Shown: positions 12,566 through 23,380 of the stretch, piece after piece | How the letters are laid out: the number at the start of each line of letters is the position of its first letter | How positions within the stretch are numbered: position 1 is the stretch's first letter | Assembly: GCA_963931925.1 (NCBI GenBank) | Contig: OZ007569.1 | Span: forward strand, 7,103,957 to 7,167,956 | DNA length: 64,000 bases | Direction: 5' to 3' | DNA from: Onchidella celtica | Lineage: Eukaryota > Mollusca > Gastropoda > Systellommatophora > Onchidiidae | The notes under the pieces: generated by a model | Seen by the model: only the letters and a program-made list of their open reading frames with translations | What the model was told of the DNA's origin: nothing | Databases searched by the model: none | Program-made: the position numbers and the translations under genes

Positions 12566-13686
12566 TTAGCTGCTACAGTGGATGTCACGACAAAATCTCC
12601 TCCACCCAATCCTGTCCTTAGCTTTCCTAGTTAGTTCACTTATTTCCAGCTGGCTGACTTTCTTGATGTTATCGTGATATGTAATGGGTGGTCTTCCTTG
12701 TTTTCTCTTTGTTTCTGTCTTTCCTTGAAGGATTGATATCATAAGGGCCGTGCTTTTGTTTCGGGCCGCGTGGCCGATGTATGCAAGTCTTCTTTTATTT
12801 ATTTCAGGTGTTATTCTTCTGGTGGTGCCAAGCTGTTCTAAGATGCTTGTATTTGTTCTCCTTTCTGTCCAACTTATTCTGAGTAGCCTTCTGTAAAGCC
12901 ACATTTCAGCTGCCTCCAATCTTGTTATGTCTGCCTTTTGAGTGTCCAGGCTTCACAACCATATAGTAGGACTGGCCAGATCAAGCACTTAACTATGTTC
13001 TCTTTGAGGTCCGTTGGTGTGCCTCTATCCTTCCAAATGTTGTTTAGTTGAACCATTTTGTGTTTTGCCATTCCTATCCTTGTTTTTATGACCTTTGAGC
13101 AGCTTCCATCTTGCGATTTATGTGATCCTAGGTATTTGAAATCAGTCACTTTTTCTAGTGCTGTTTTGTTTACTAGTATCTCCTGGTGTTCATGGTGCCC
13201 TGTTCCAGTATGCATGGCTTTCATTTTCTTAGCATTTAGGTGTAGGCCTGCTGTCTTGCCCGCTTCATCCACTCTGTGCAACACTCTTTTCATGCTGGTG
13301 ATGTTATCTGACATAAGAGCTGTGCCATCAGCGTAGCGAAGGTTTGTGATGTTTCGGCCTCCGATCTTTATTCCCATATCTTCTATGTCTGCGTTTCTCA
13401 TGATCTGCTCAGTATAAATATTGAAAAGATGAGGTGAAAGTATGCAACCCTGTCTGACTCCTTTCCCGATGTTGAAATATGGACAGTTCTCATTGTTCCA
13501 TCTAATCGTTGCCTTTTGTTCGTGGTATAGTGCAGCGATGAGGGTCACAAGGTGTTTCGGGAATCCCATCTTAATCATTATATCGAACAGGTGATGGTGC
13601 CTAACGCTGTCGAACGCTTTGCTGTAGTCTATGAACGTGATGAAGGCTTCGTTTCCATTGTATACATGTAATAAACCGATCCGCAT
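12566..13686 (-). pseudogene. LINE reverse transcriptase, 5'-truncated and inactivated
   Basis: The minus strand encodes the C-terminal part of a non-LTR retrotransposon ORF2. From 13686 a 253-residue frame carries reverse-transcriptase box A (FIDYSKAFDSV), box B (KGVRQGCILSPHLFN) and box C. Box C reads YADG where active enzymes have YADD, so a catalytic aspartate is lost. Near 12935 a single-base frameshift moves the reading to a second frame, which runs to a stop at 12566 and carries the typical tail (HAARNKS, KRKQGRPP). The upstream endonuclease and the start of the RT domain are missing. The copy is in the sense orientation of the putative host gene. The clade is not settled; the architecture is that of common APE-type LINEs. 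Confidence 0.9.
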
Positions 13687-14409
13687 GTAACTTGAACTGT
13701 GAAGACATATCCAGTCTATTATTCATTACAAGCAACCTGTGCCATCCGGAGATCCGACGCTGACTGCGATCAAATCTCACTTTTCCGGACTCATTTTGCC
13801 ACTGGTATGCGATATGCTATGAAAAGTGGGTCTTTCATTTTAAATCGGCCTGAAAGATGTCTCTACATGACAGCCATTACCATTGGACCGTAATCAGTTT
13901 GTGACTTTGAAATGTTTGGTTTTGAATGTTATACATCGTGTCTTCCTGGATGTTGCTGTATTGTCGCGGGTTCTTTTGGGCTGTGATTAACTCCATCTAG
14001 ACGACTGCACCTACAGCACCTTAATTTTAATGTTCATTCAAGTTCTGTAAAAGATTTAAAATATTTGGTTACCATAGTTATTCGAAAACTTTAACTACAG
14101 ACACTTTATTTCCTTGTGTAATTGTTTGTACTTTTATCATGCTTCCCCTTCCAGCACAATTTTTCTTTCTTTTATAATGTTGAATTGCTAGAGTGATGTA
14201 GTTGAATCAAAGTACAATGTTTTCAGTATACAGGGTATATCATATTTCCTGTTCCAACAAACAGTATCATGTAATGCGCGTGTGTGGCTGTGTATCTATT
14301 GTTGGCGAAGGAAAAAAGAGATAAAGAGTGGCCTCTTTCTTCGGTGAATATACCTTCAGCTTTGCTAGTTTCGTTCACCTTATGAAACCCAACTATTGCA
14401 TGACGCAGT

Positions 14410-14454
14410 CTCCATATTAAAGTGAAGTAACACTCCATATTAAAGTGAAGTAAC
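14410..14454. repeat. 22-bp direct repeat, two copies
   Basis: CTCCATATTAAAGTGAAGTA plus AC occurs at 14410-14431 and again, exactly, at 14433-14454, a tandem duplication with period 23. Confidence 0.9.
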
Positions 14455-15550
14455 AAAACCATATTATATACCTTGACGCCAGCCTTCACCCCTCTTTTAA
14501 GTACATCACACTTCCTTTCTTCTACTGTACCAGGGCAACGCACTGTCTTATTTCTGCCCGCTTGACCTGGCCGTCTTTGAAAGGGACAAGGTAGCAATTA
14601 CAGGCTGTAATACTCGGGGTCCAGGTATCCCCAACTGAACACAAGCGTCACAGAAGCGGGACATAACTGCCAATTTGTAACCTACTCTATGACAGGCCAT
14701 ACACAGCTACTTTACCCATGTGATAATGTTCTCCACTACACTACCCACCTCCACGCCCCCTTGCCTATCGTGGTGTGTTCCATTCGCTGGAGGCAAACTG
14801 CAGAACGTAAGGATGTGCACACAAATAGTCTACAGACAAACGGGTAATGAGCTACAAGGAAAAGACTGAAGTTGCCCCATTTGTCATCTGTTAAGGTTAT
14901 GTTCATTTTCTTTTCGCCTCCTTCTTTCCTGGCAACGAACTGGAGCGCCTAACGTGAGTCTTAAACGTAAGCAAATTCAAACGTCGGCCTCGTCCTTCAT
15001 TTTACTTGCGTCGCGGATTTCACTGTCAGCCTGATCCGTGACTACGAGAGGTGAGGGAAGGGGGTGGCAGTGGGGGAGAATAGAAAAGCTGGCACTCAGT
15101 ACTAAATGCATCGCTTGATCCTCACCTTCTCCGGTACACATAGGTGCACCCCACCCACTGACTTACAAAGAATGCATTAAAATTTATTGCATAAGCCTAC
15201 ACTGGATTGCCCACCCACATGTGAGTCCAACTGCGATTATTTTAATGATTGAATATCACATCACAAACTGTTACCGTGGGGGGTGGATTCCCACCCACCA
15301 ATGGCGGAAATGGCCAATGAAATCAACGACACATCTGAATCTGGGATTGTGAAGAAGTCGGCTGTCTGTGTGTTGTGGAACTATGAGCAGCGACTAATAC
15401 CTAGTTCGCACGCACGCAAGATAGGTCATGTCCCAAACATGCAATCAATGCTTCCGTCACTCGTTAAGAAAAACATTTTAGTTTCTCTCCAGAGATTTAA
15501 ACGACAAACTAGGGAAAACTTTCAACATGAATTAATTCACTTATACAAAA

Positions 15551-15587
15551 CTAGCTGAGGTCCTCGGCCCTGCCCGGGATAAATCGG
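15551..15587. repeat. second copy of CTAGCTGAG retroposon head
   Basis: About 37 bp resembles the start of the 377-bp retroposon at 6541 (shared CTAGCTGAG, CGGCCCTGCC and GGGA-AAAT blocks). Similarity fades downstream, so only the head is annotated. Confidence 0.5.
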
Positions 15588-16113
15588 TTTGAATATTGGT
15601 TTCAGTTCTGGGTGGTTATTATGGACCTGCTTCATCTGGCCTGTTCCTATTTGTTTATTTTATTTTTGTTTGTTTTTAAATAAGTCTTACTGCTCTGCCT
15701 TTGAGAACTCTTTTTGTCGTAAACGGCCGTTCTCCATGACACGGCAATAACATGTGCACATAACTAGTTTTGTCACAGGCAGACACAGTATTGCGCATTT
15801 GACGTGGTAACTGTAAACATTCTAGCCACCTGGCCTAACATGCAAGTTCTAACTCATAGTCTAAGAAATGCTTAGTCGAGAAATAAAAAGTATGAGCAAG
15901 AAAACTGCGCGTCTGGGGACGAGGGAGAAAGCTTGATATTATAATATCAATATGTATATCATTATGTACTGTGAAAATCCGATTGATACTTCAGAAAAAG
16001 TACGACGAGAACGCCACAGTCAAAAGCGCAGTTTGTGATTCACTAGTATAAAATACACTTCATCATGTATTGATTTACTTACACACCCCCTCGGGCTGCC
16101 GTGTCCACGCGGA

Positions 16114-16252
16114 AAGAAAAGAGAGAGAGAGAGAATGTGGGGGAGGGAGAAGTGGGACGGGGAGAAGAGACATAGGGAGAGACAAGGAGGGTGGAAGTGT
16201 GAGAGAGAGAAAGAGAGACACAGAGAGTGAGAGAGAACGAGAAAGAGGGTGA
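16114..16252. repeat. polypurine GA-rich tract
   Basis: Almost every base on the plus strand is A or G across about 135 bp, with (AG)n runs at both ends. Low complexity; open frames on both strands are artefacts. Confidence 0.85.
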
Positions 16253-18316
16253 CAAGCATGTGCGTGAAGCGAGACAGCGCATCTACATTATTATGTGATT
16301 TACAAGAGCCCGACTCGGAGCTAACCTGCCCTGCATGTAAAACTTACCGAAGCTTCTGTCATCATTACATCTAGAACAAGTATAGATGTAATGAACAAGT
16401 CTGAAACTTCGGAACAACAGTGATTAAAATGTCTTTCTTGTCAGTTTTGCCATAAAGAAGGAGAGAGACAGCAGCTAATGGGGCGTAGGCCTGCGTCCAA
16501 ATGAACTGCTTGCACTAAACAGGGACTGAAGGGGTAGGGGTGGTCAGCTGATGAGGTTACCTGAGGAGAGGTAAGCGCTATTTTACCGGTATAACATTGG
16601 AGGTTTGCTGTAGATTAAGTCACTCTGGGTCAACTTGTGACGAGCCTAGATCTATACATCACAGGACGAGTAAAGTAGCAGCAGTCAGCACCCGCTGTAT
16701 TGACAAATCACTCACGCACCTAATGCCACAGGAATGCGAGCAGCTAATTTATAGCCGGCAGAGCTCTTCATAATCACCCTACAAACAACCCATCTGTGTA
16801 TATATATATACACATGGGATGCTGGGTGTGCAGAAAGCTCGTGAATAAAAAACGGCAAACCCTAAACATGCCACAACACAGCGTACAGGCTGAGAATAAC
16901 GAAGCGAATGGATCACTTTTTCACCTTCCCTGTGCTGACCCTCGAGTTTCTCTCTGCGCTAACAGCGTATCACAACAAGATACTTCATTAGCGTACATAA
17001 ACATCGCATGAAGTCAAACAGACTGAGATACGACATAATAACTGCTGTCAGTAATATGAAATGATGGAATCTTTCGCCTTCTTTACTCTTTCAGTCACAA
17101 ATTATTCCTGTTCTACTTGCAAAAATCGTTGGTAAAGGAATTATGACAATCCCCCATCATCTTACAGCGCTGCACACGACTAGAGATGATGCATAATCAG
17201 CATAATGGAAACTGCCAACATTATGAATAGTTACCTTCCACAGCACATAAGTGCCCACAGAATTCATGTTTCTCTTCAATTTTTCCTCTTGTCGCAGTTA
17301 TAGTTGGCAAAAAATATCTATGCTGGCCGTACATTTATGTTTCATGTCAGCCTTGATGTACATTATTATCTGTGACGAATGCGTTTGGTTTTTTTGTTAT
17401 TTTGTTTTGGCGGGGAAAGAGTAGATTAGGCGGTGAAAGACTCCAGTGTTTTACGGAGATGCGAGATAACTGACATTTTGCAACTCACAGAGACGCGAAC
17501 ATAGAGACACGCGACTCGGACGTCATTTGCTGTGACGTAAACAACAGTCAGGACTGGTCAGCAGTCACAGAACTTTTGAAGCTCTTGCATTTCTGCCGTG
17601 GCATAATATTCAGGGAAGACCACTTCATTAAATGAGCATTATTTATTACATACGAGTGTTATGACAGCTATGTAGCCTACAAATAATAATTATTGTCGCT
17701 ATCTATATTCACCGTCAACAAAAAACGATAATAGGCTCGCAGTATAGAGTTTGGCGATTTGGGCGCAGAAGGCATAGTTCATAGATATTTCTGCATTGTG
17801 AGACTGACTAAAATTAATGTTATCTATTGTATTTATTTCCATGCCAATATGCTGTTGTTATTTTACGCCAATATCATAGATAATGGAAACAGAGATTCGT
17901 GTATCAATTCCTAGCCCTTCCGTTGACTTCAGATTATATTCCTAAAAAATCTGACACCATCTCCTGCGTCTATGAAAGTAATGACCACGGACCAGGGAGT
18001 TTTCATCCCCAAACGTTCCCACAAAATCCAAGGCTGTTCAACGATAGCATCTGCAGGCCAAAGCTGTACATACTACACCCAGGTCTTCATCAAAAGGGTT
18101 TGTCCAGTTGCCAAAAGAGAACGGGGGAAAGAAGCGGCTCGAGGCAATCCCAGCGTATTACTGAACGTTTAAACCAGTTGGCTCGGGCCAGACTCGTCCA
18201 AAAGTTAAATAGGCGGACGCACAAACGGCTCAGCTCATTGCTTTACCCCGCATGGTTAAACACGCGGCTATTTCTGGTTCAGGCGGAGTTGAAACTCTCA
18301 ATTCCCTTCCGACGCG

Positions 18317-18387
18317 AGTTCACTTCATTTATAATCTTGTGCTAAGGCTAAGTCTTCCTGAATACGAAAGTTCACTTCATTTATAAT
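18317..18387. repeat. 19-bp direct repeat, 52 bp apart
   Basis: AGTTCACTTCATTTATAAT occurs at 18317-18335 and 18369-18387, suggesting a local tandem duplication that has since diverged between the copies. Confidence 0.7.
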
Positions 18388-20149
18388 TTCATGCCTAAGT
18401 CCTTGCGTCCTCTCTTTCTAATTTTAACAGCACTGGCATGGTACAAAGAAAACACAGGACTACCAGGACGCAAGAAAAAAGACAACTCATGGAAAGTGAG
18501 TGAACCATAAGGCTGTCAGTGATAATCGTTCATGATGATTTGTATTTTCATGACAGACAGGGTGAGGGAAAAAGTAGAAATAATCAAATTAACGATAACA
18601 TGTCAATATTTAACCGCTTCCTTTCAATTCAAAACACAAGACTGACCCACGACCATAATTACGAATGGCCAAAAATCTCAGATTTTGTAGGTTCTCACAC
18701 GTTGTATATTTATATATAAAACCTCCTGTGATACTGTACTGTATCTACAAATAACAGTCACATTTTTACATGATATTCAATGTCAGTAATTTCATCTCAG
18801 GGATTTTCTTTTTCCTTCAGTCCTGGCAAACAACTTGGAAATCTTTCAGGACTTTGAGTTTTGTCCAATCGCCAATTGAAAACATGAAACCTGGAAATAT
18901 TATTACCTACTTTTTTTTTTCAAATTGCCTTGCCAGATGCTGCAGTGTTAAAAAAGTCAGTCACATTGCAAACAGGTGAACGGTTTTCGCATCTACTCAA
19001 AACGAATTACGAATCTGTTAACCGGTTGTTACTTTTTCATGCCATCTGTTCACTTCGCAATCAAATAGTAGGCATTACAAAGTTTATCGTGTTGTCGCGT
19101 CAATAGTGCAGGGTAAAGACCTTTGAAATACAATATTTATGTTAGAGCGGCCTGAATGGAAAATCAGTTGCTGCTGTCCTGATTCTTTTTCACAATCCCT
19201 CCCACATTCTACTTGTCGTCCTGCCTATTTTAGGAAACGAGGGCAGAGATTTACGTTACATCAATCAACCTTTCAACTGTCTCGGGGATTTTGCGCCTCA
19301 TTGACCGTAACCACTGATTACCTACACGTCCCTGCGCGGTCTGACCCTGTAATTATGCGTCATCATGCATTTACCTAATAATCAAAGACAGGGTAAACGA
19401 CATACTGGGTTCAGAGGATAGATGATTACAGAACTCGTGGTTTCAAAGTCCGATGCACTCTTACCCTTTAACCTTTTGACTACTGAAGCAGTGAAAAGTG
19501 AAATTTATGACCTTTTGTTTATAAATAAGATTTGCCACAAGTTCTTCAATTTCTTTCCACAGTCATTTATATGAATCGCTCCCTGTGAGAGGAACGGACT
19601 TCCAGTGGCCGGCCTGCTGGCCACTCTTTCAGCCCAGACTGGGACTTACAAATATTACCGTGCCTATAAGTGGCCGTGCAGCCACCTCCTTGTCGAACTC
19701 CCTCCGTCTCCCAACTTCTCTATGCTACCACCAATCTGAGTCAAATTATGAAATTCGTGGACAATTCGAAGTTACTAATTAATAGCAGATGTTCTACACT
19801 GTGACAGAGCCTGGTAAACTTTCAATGTCAATGACTCATATATAATTGTGAACATGTTGAGGCCAAACTTACTTGTTCACACACTTGAAGAGTTAGACAC
19901 AGAGACAGTAAATTGCAGTAACACAGACAGACAGTATGACAGACACAGAGAAAGACAAAGATATTGATACGGCCAGACGGTATGACTGAAAGTGATAGAC
20001 ACAGACAGACAGTAAGATAAACAGACAGAACGTGAGACAGACATAGATAGACGGGGGAGGTCACGGCAGCGCGACAACGTCAGAAGATGTAAAGTTAGGA
20101 ATAGGAACTGACTTCAGTCACAGTATGGCTAATATGGACACTTCATTGT

Positions 20150-20174
20150 CTGTGTGTGTGTGTGTGTGTGTGTG
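20150..20174. repeat. TG dinucleotide microsatellite
   Basis: Uninterrupted (TG)n of about 12 units. Confidence 0.9.
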
Positions 20175-21291
20175 CAAAATGAAAATGATAAAGTTGTATG
20201 ACAGTAATGAGGAACGAAATATTCAACTATAATATTCCCTTTCAAACATTCACTGGTTTCTGATGCTGTGTGACACTGTTATCATACCCCCACCCACATT
20301 ATGCAAGGATCATCACCAACAGCTACAATTCAGTTACGCGGCCGACCAGGTAGCAGTGATATTCATTTTCATAAATAAATGTTTTCCCTGTTAAACATTT
20401 TGTTACCCGAAGAAGGTTTCATTGTTTTGGAATTCATCATAATTTCTTTTTTTGAAACTTTTTTCTAATGCTGGGCTTTGAAAACAGAAGAATTTGACAC
20501 ATTTACCACTATATGCAAAGATGAATGCACACAAAATGGGAAAGTTAGGTTTTAACTCAATAAAATAAAATGAGATAATATTAATAATAATCATTCTATG
20601 GCTTCAGTTTCAATCCAAATCCACAAAAAGTTGACAAAACAAAAGAATATGATCTTTGATTAAAAACTTATAAATGACACCACTTTTTTTTTACTACCAG
20701 AATTCTGGTTTTCATTTCATAAAATTGCTTTTTTTCTTTTGCTACCTCATTTACTATTTGAACTGTAAGTGTTCATGAGGCACAGCCTAGTATAACGATG
20801 GGCAATAGTAGAGAAGTGAACGTAATAATAATATATATAATGAGATAAAAAGTTCAGTGACATAAGAGACATTTGAATTTCAAACGTAATCAGTTTTGTA
20901 TATTATATGTGGCTCCCACCTACTAGTTCAGTACTGCAGTCAGGTGACTGAAAATTTCAAGTATCAATGATAAATAATATCTATCAGTAGTGTCAGAGCC
21001 TATTGGAACTGTGTGACTGAGAAAAAAACATCAACCTTTTGTCTCAGGTAGAGTTAAAATAAAGGAGGAAGTATGCACAAAATGTCATGATGGAGTGTAA
21101 ACCTTTTAATGACCATGCAGCATTAAAAAATCAAGAATAGTTTATGCACCCCCACCAAAGTTGTCTCTGACAGAATGTCACACAGATAGTGTCAGCATTT
21201 GTCATTATGATCTCCTGTTGATATTTTGTGGTCATTCTCATCATGAGGGAAAAAAGAAAAGACACAATAAAAAACAAAACAAAACACTTAC

Positions 21292-22450
21292 CCAGCAGGA
21301 TATGCAATAGTCCCATTATTAGAATCACATGACAATCCTGCATTAGAAGAGACTGTTACTCCAAGAACACGCTGAAGCTGCACCTGTAGGAGAAAAAACA
21401 AGTGCAAGGTCACTGACATTATACAACAGCTTTGATTGAACTATAAAAACAAAATCCGGATTAAATATTCAAGGACTCATAAAATTAAAGAAACCACACT
21501 GCACACTGGCAGAATAAATTATAACTTTCACATCATGTGAAATCTCTGAGACTGGAGATGGAATATTAATATGATATAGAACTGCTGAAAAATTAGGCCT
21601 ACACACAATGCACGTTCTCTTTAATTTTAGAGATCCGTCCATTGAAATTAATCCTCTTTAGTCATAGACTTTACTCTAATGCACCACTGTAACAAAATTA
21701 TAGGCCTACATGAAATAGGCCTATATCAAACATCCCATATTATCTTTACAGGATGAAGTAATTTTTCCAAGACAGCCATTACATTTCATTCATTGACACT
21801 GACAAGAAGAATCAATTGAAGCATCAGTAAAAATACAGGATCTATATCAGATCTAATGCCTCACAATCTTTCATGTGAGTGACACATCATGAGATCACCA
21901 CATAACTGTCACAATGCTAAATGGTTTATGAAATACTGAAATTGACTGACTAGCCTACATTTAAAAGTGGAGTTACACGGGGTGTAGTGAATACTTAGAA
22001 TTTAACCGGGAGAAAGACGGTCAAAAGTAACATACAACAAGGAAATGGAGGAGTGGAGCTGGGAACAAAATAAGGCTTATAAGGACGGCAAGAACGAGTG
22101 AAAGTGGTTACAAGATTATAATTTCTGCCTTTCTTGGGGTGGACAATGCATCCCTGGACTTCAGGGTCCGGGAAAATGTGCTGATCTACAATTTCTAATA
22201 ATTTACATAACAAATCACATCACAGGTGTTCAGCAAACGCCATAAGGGCAGTCATACCTGCGTGCGAACCTGTGGCCCTGAATCAGAATTCAGGCCATTT
22301 ACACGGTGAGTGTGACAGTGACACGACAAACAACCTCACATTGACCTAAAGGACTTCGTAACTTACCCGTTGGTTTACAGGTAACGCTTTGTTCTTTCTC
22401 TTCACTGATGGCGATCGAAGAATTTTCCGATGTGGTCGAACGTTTTCCAT
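21292..22450 (-). CDS. MAPKBP1/WDR62-like WD40 scaffold, first two coding exons
   Basis: MAPKBP1 and WDR62 are large WD40-repeat scaffold proteins (JNK signalling, spindle pole/centrosome). Coding exon 1 is 22450-22367, 28 codons ending exactly at CGG before GTAAGT. It contains ILRSPSVKRK, which resembles the short basic segment before the WD40 domain in these proteins. Exon 2 is 21383-21292 (92 nt, CTACAG acceptor, GTAAGTG donor) and encodes RVLGVTVSSNAGLSCDSNN followed by GTIAYPAG, the signature of the start of the first propeller in both paralogues. Frames join in phase 0. An in-frame ATG 46 codons upstream (22588) has a poor context and lies only 16 bp from a CCAAT box, so I prefer 22450 (A at -3, G at +4). 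Later exons are not found and presumably lie left of the window. Which vertebrate paralogue is closer cannot be told. Confidence 0.85.
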
Positions 22451-22603
22451 TATTTCTTTCTGAAGCTGTTCAGATCTTATCCCATTTTGAGCGACACCCC
22501 ACCTCTTGGCTCTCGCCGTGTGAACACACAAACTTTTCACTTTGAAATTTTCTGCGTGACTGAAAGCCGTAGAGGCCCAACAACACATGAGAGACTCCTG
22601 CTG

Positions 22604-22608
22604 ATTGG
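22604..22608 (-). promoter_or_regulatory. CCAAT box upstream of MAPKBP1/WDR62-like gene
   Basis: ATTGG on the plus strand is CCAAT on the minus strand, in the context ACCAATCAG. It sits about 155 bp upstream of the chosen start codon, a plausible distance for a promoter element with a short 5' UTR. Confidence 0.5.
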
Positions 22609-23281
22609 TTCAAATGTGTAGCTATTTATAACCGTTAGGATTTCCTGAAACTGGATTCGGCTAAATTTTCAAAGTGTTCAGAATATAACACACTCAGCAA
22701 ATATAGACCTTTCTTTTTATACAGTATTAGATCTACGAGAAATAGTTCAGTAATTTTATGGTTAGTTGTTAGTTCTTGCCCCCTTTAGCCTCTTTTATTA
22801 ATTGAGATATCTGATGAGTGTTTCGCTGGAACACCGTGCTGCCAAAATTCTAAGTTAGGGCCTTACCTATGAGTCAGAATAGATTAATAGATCTTTAATA
22901 AAATCTGACTTTTTGCAAAACAACACATCTGAAATAAATAATATCATCCTCTTAATGTGCTTTTGAATCAGCACAGGCATAGACTATGATTCTAATGTGG
23001 TGAAAGAATTACAGTAAGGACGCCTTACAGTAAATTTAAATACAAGCGTTGTTTTCTGCAACATTAGGCTGGAAGTTTAGTAGGCCCCTACAGCTTATTA
23101 TTCAAATGGTGGGTCATCTTATGCTTTTATGACCACGACCTTTAACCTCTAATTTGTACAGGTAACTTATCACTCTTCCTACAATAATAAGAATTTTAAT
23201 TCTGTTGATTTTGGAGATATGGTGTGTTGTGGTGTCTAGAATGTACACTAAGGGAATTTACTCTCTTTATTTTACGTAAAG

Positions 23282-23303
23282 CAATATGGCTGCGTCCATA
23301 TTG
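23282..23303. promoter_or_regulatory. inverted pair of YY1-like CCATNTT motifs
   Basis: CAATATGG (23282-23289) and CCATATTG (23296-23303) form a perfect 8-bp inverted repeat around CTGCGT. Each arm contains CCATATT, which fits the YY1 core CCATNTT. The pair lies about 80 bp upstream of the EAPP start codon. Confidence 0.4.
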
Positions 23304-23380
23304 TGATTGTGTCGTCAGGAAAGCGAATGTACTAGCCACCAGGAATATAATTACTCCTATGTAAAGATCAAATCACAGTC

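Larger units (their letters stand above)
13687..21291. other. non-coding stretch, probably intron, with minor repeats
   Basis: No conserved exon is recognised on either strand. It holds a 22-bp tandem duplication (14410-14454), a second copy of the CTAGCTGAG retroposon head (15551), a polypurine tract (16114-16252), a partial 52-bp-period duplication (18317-18387), a TTAACC end similar to the TTAA element at 30165 (near 19478), a GACA/CAGA-rich tract (about 19895-20050) and a TG run (20150-20174). A frame of 148 codons at 17899 has no recognisable motif. Confidence 0.45.
22451..23380. promoter_or_regulatory. probable bidirectional promoter region
   Basis: The minus-strand MAPKBP1/WDR62-like start codon (22450) and the plus-strand EAPP start codon (23381) are 930 bp apart and diverge. 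The interval contains a minus-strand CCAAT box (22604-22608) and an inverted pair of CCATATT motifs near the EAPP side. There is no coding sequence. Shared regulation is inference from layout. Confidence 0.5.

Noticed and set aside
16020-16282. Serine/leucine-rich frames on the minus strand and RE-rich frames on plus
   Set aside because: They derive from the polypurine tract and lack any domain.
17899-18345. 148-codon plus-strand frame
   Set aside because: No homology recognised, no splice or start context, and it crosses an unremarkable non-coding stretch.
22451-22588. N-terminal extension of the MAPKBP1/WDR62-like protein from the ATG at 22588
   Set aside because: The start has a poor context and is only 16 bp from a CCAAT box, so it is unlikely to be in the mRNA; the extension shows no family similarity.
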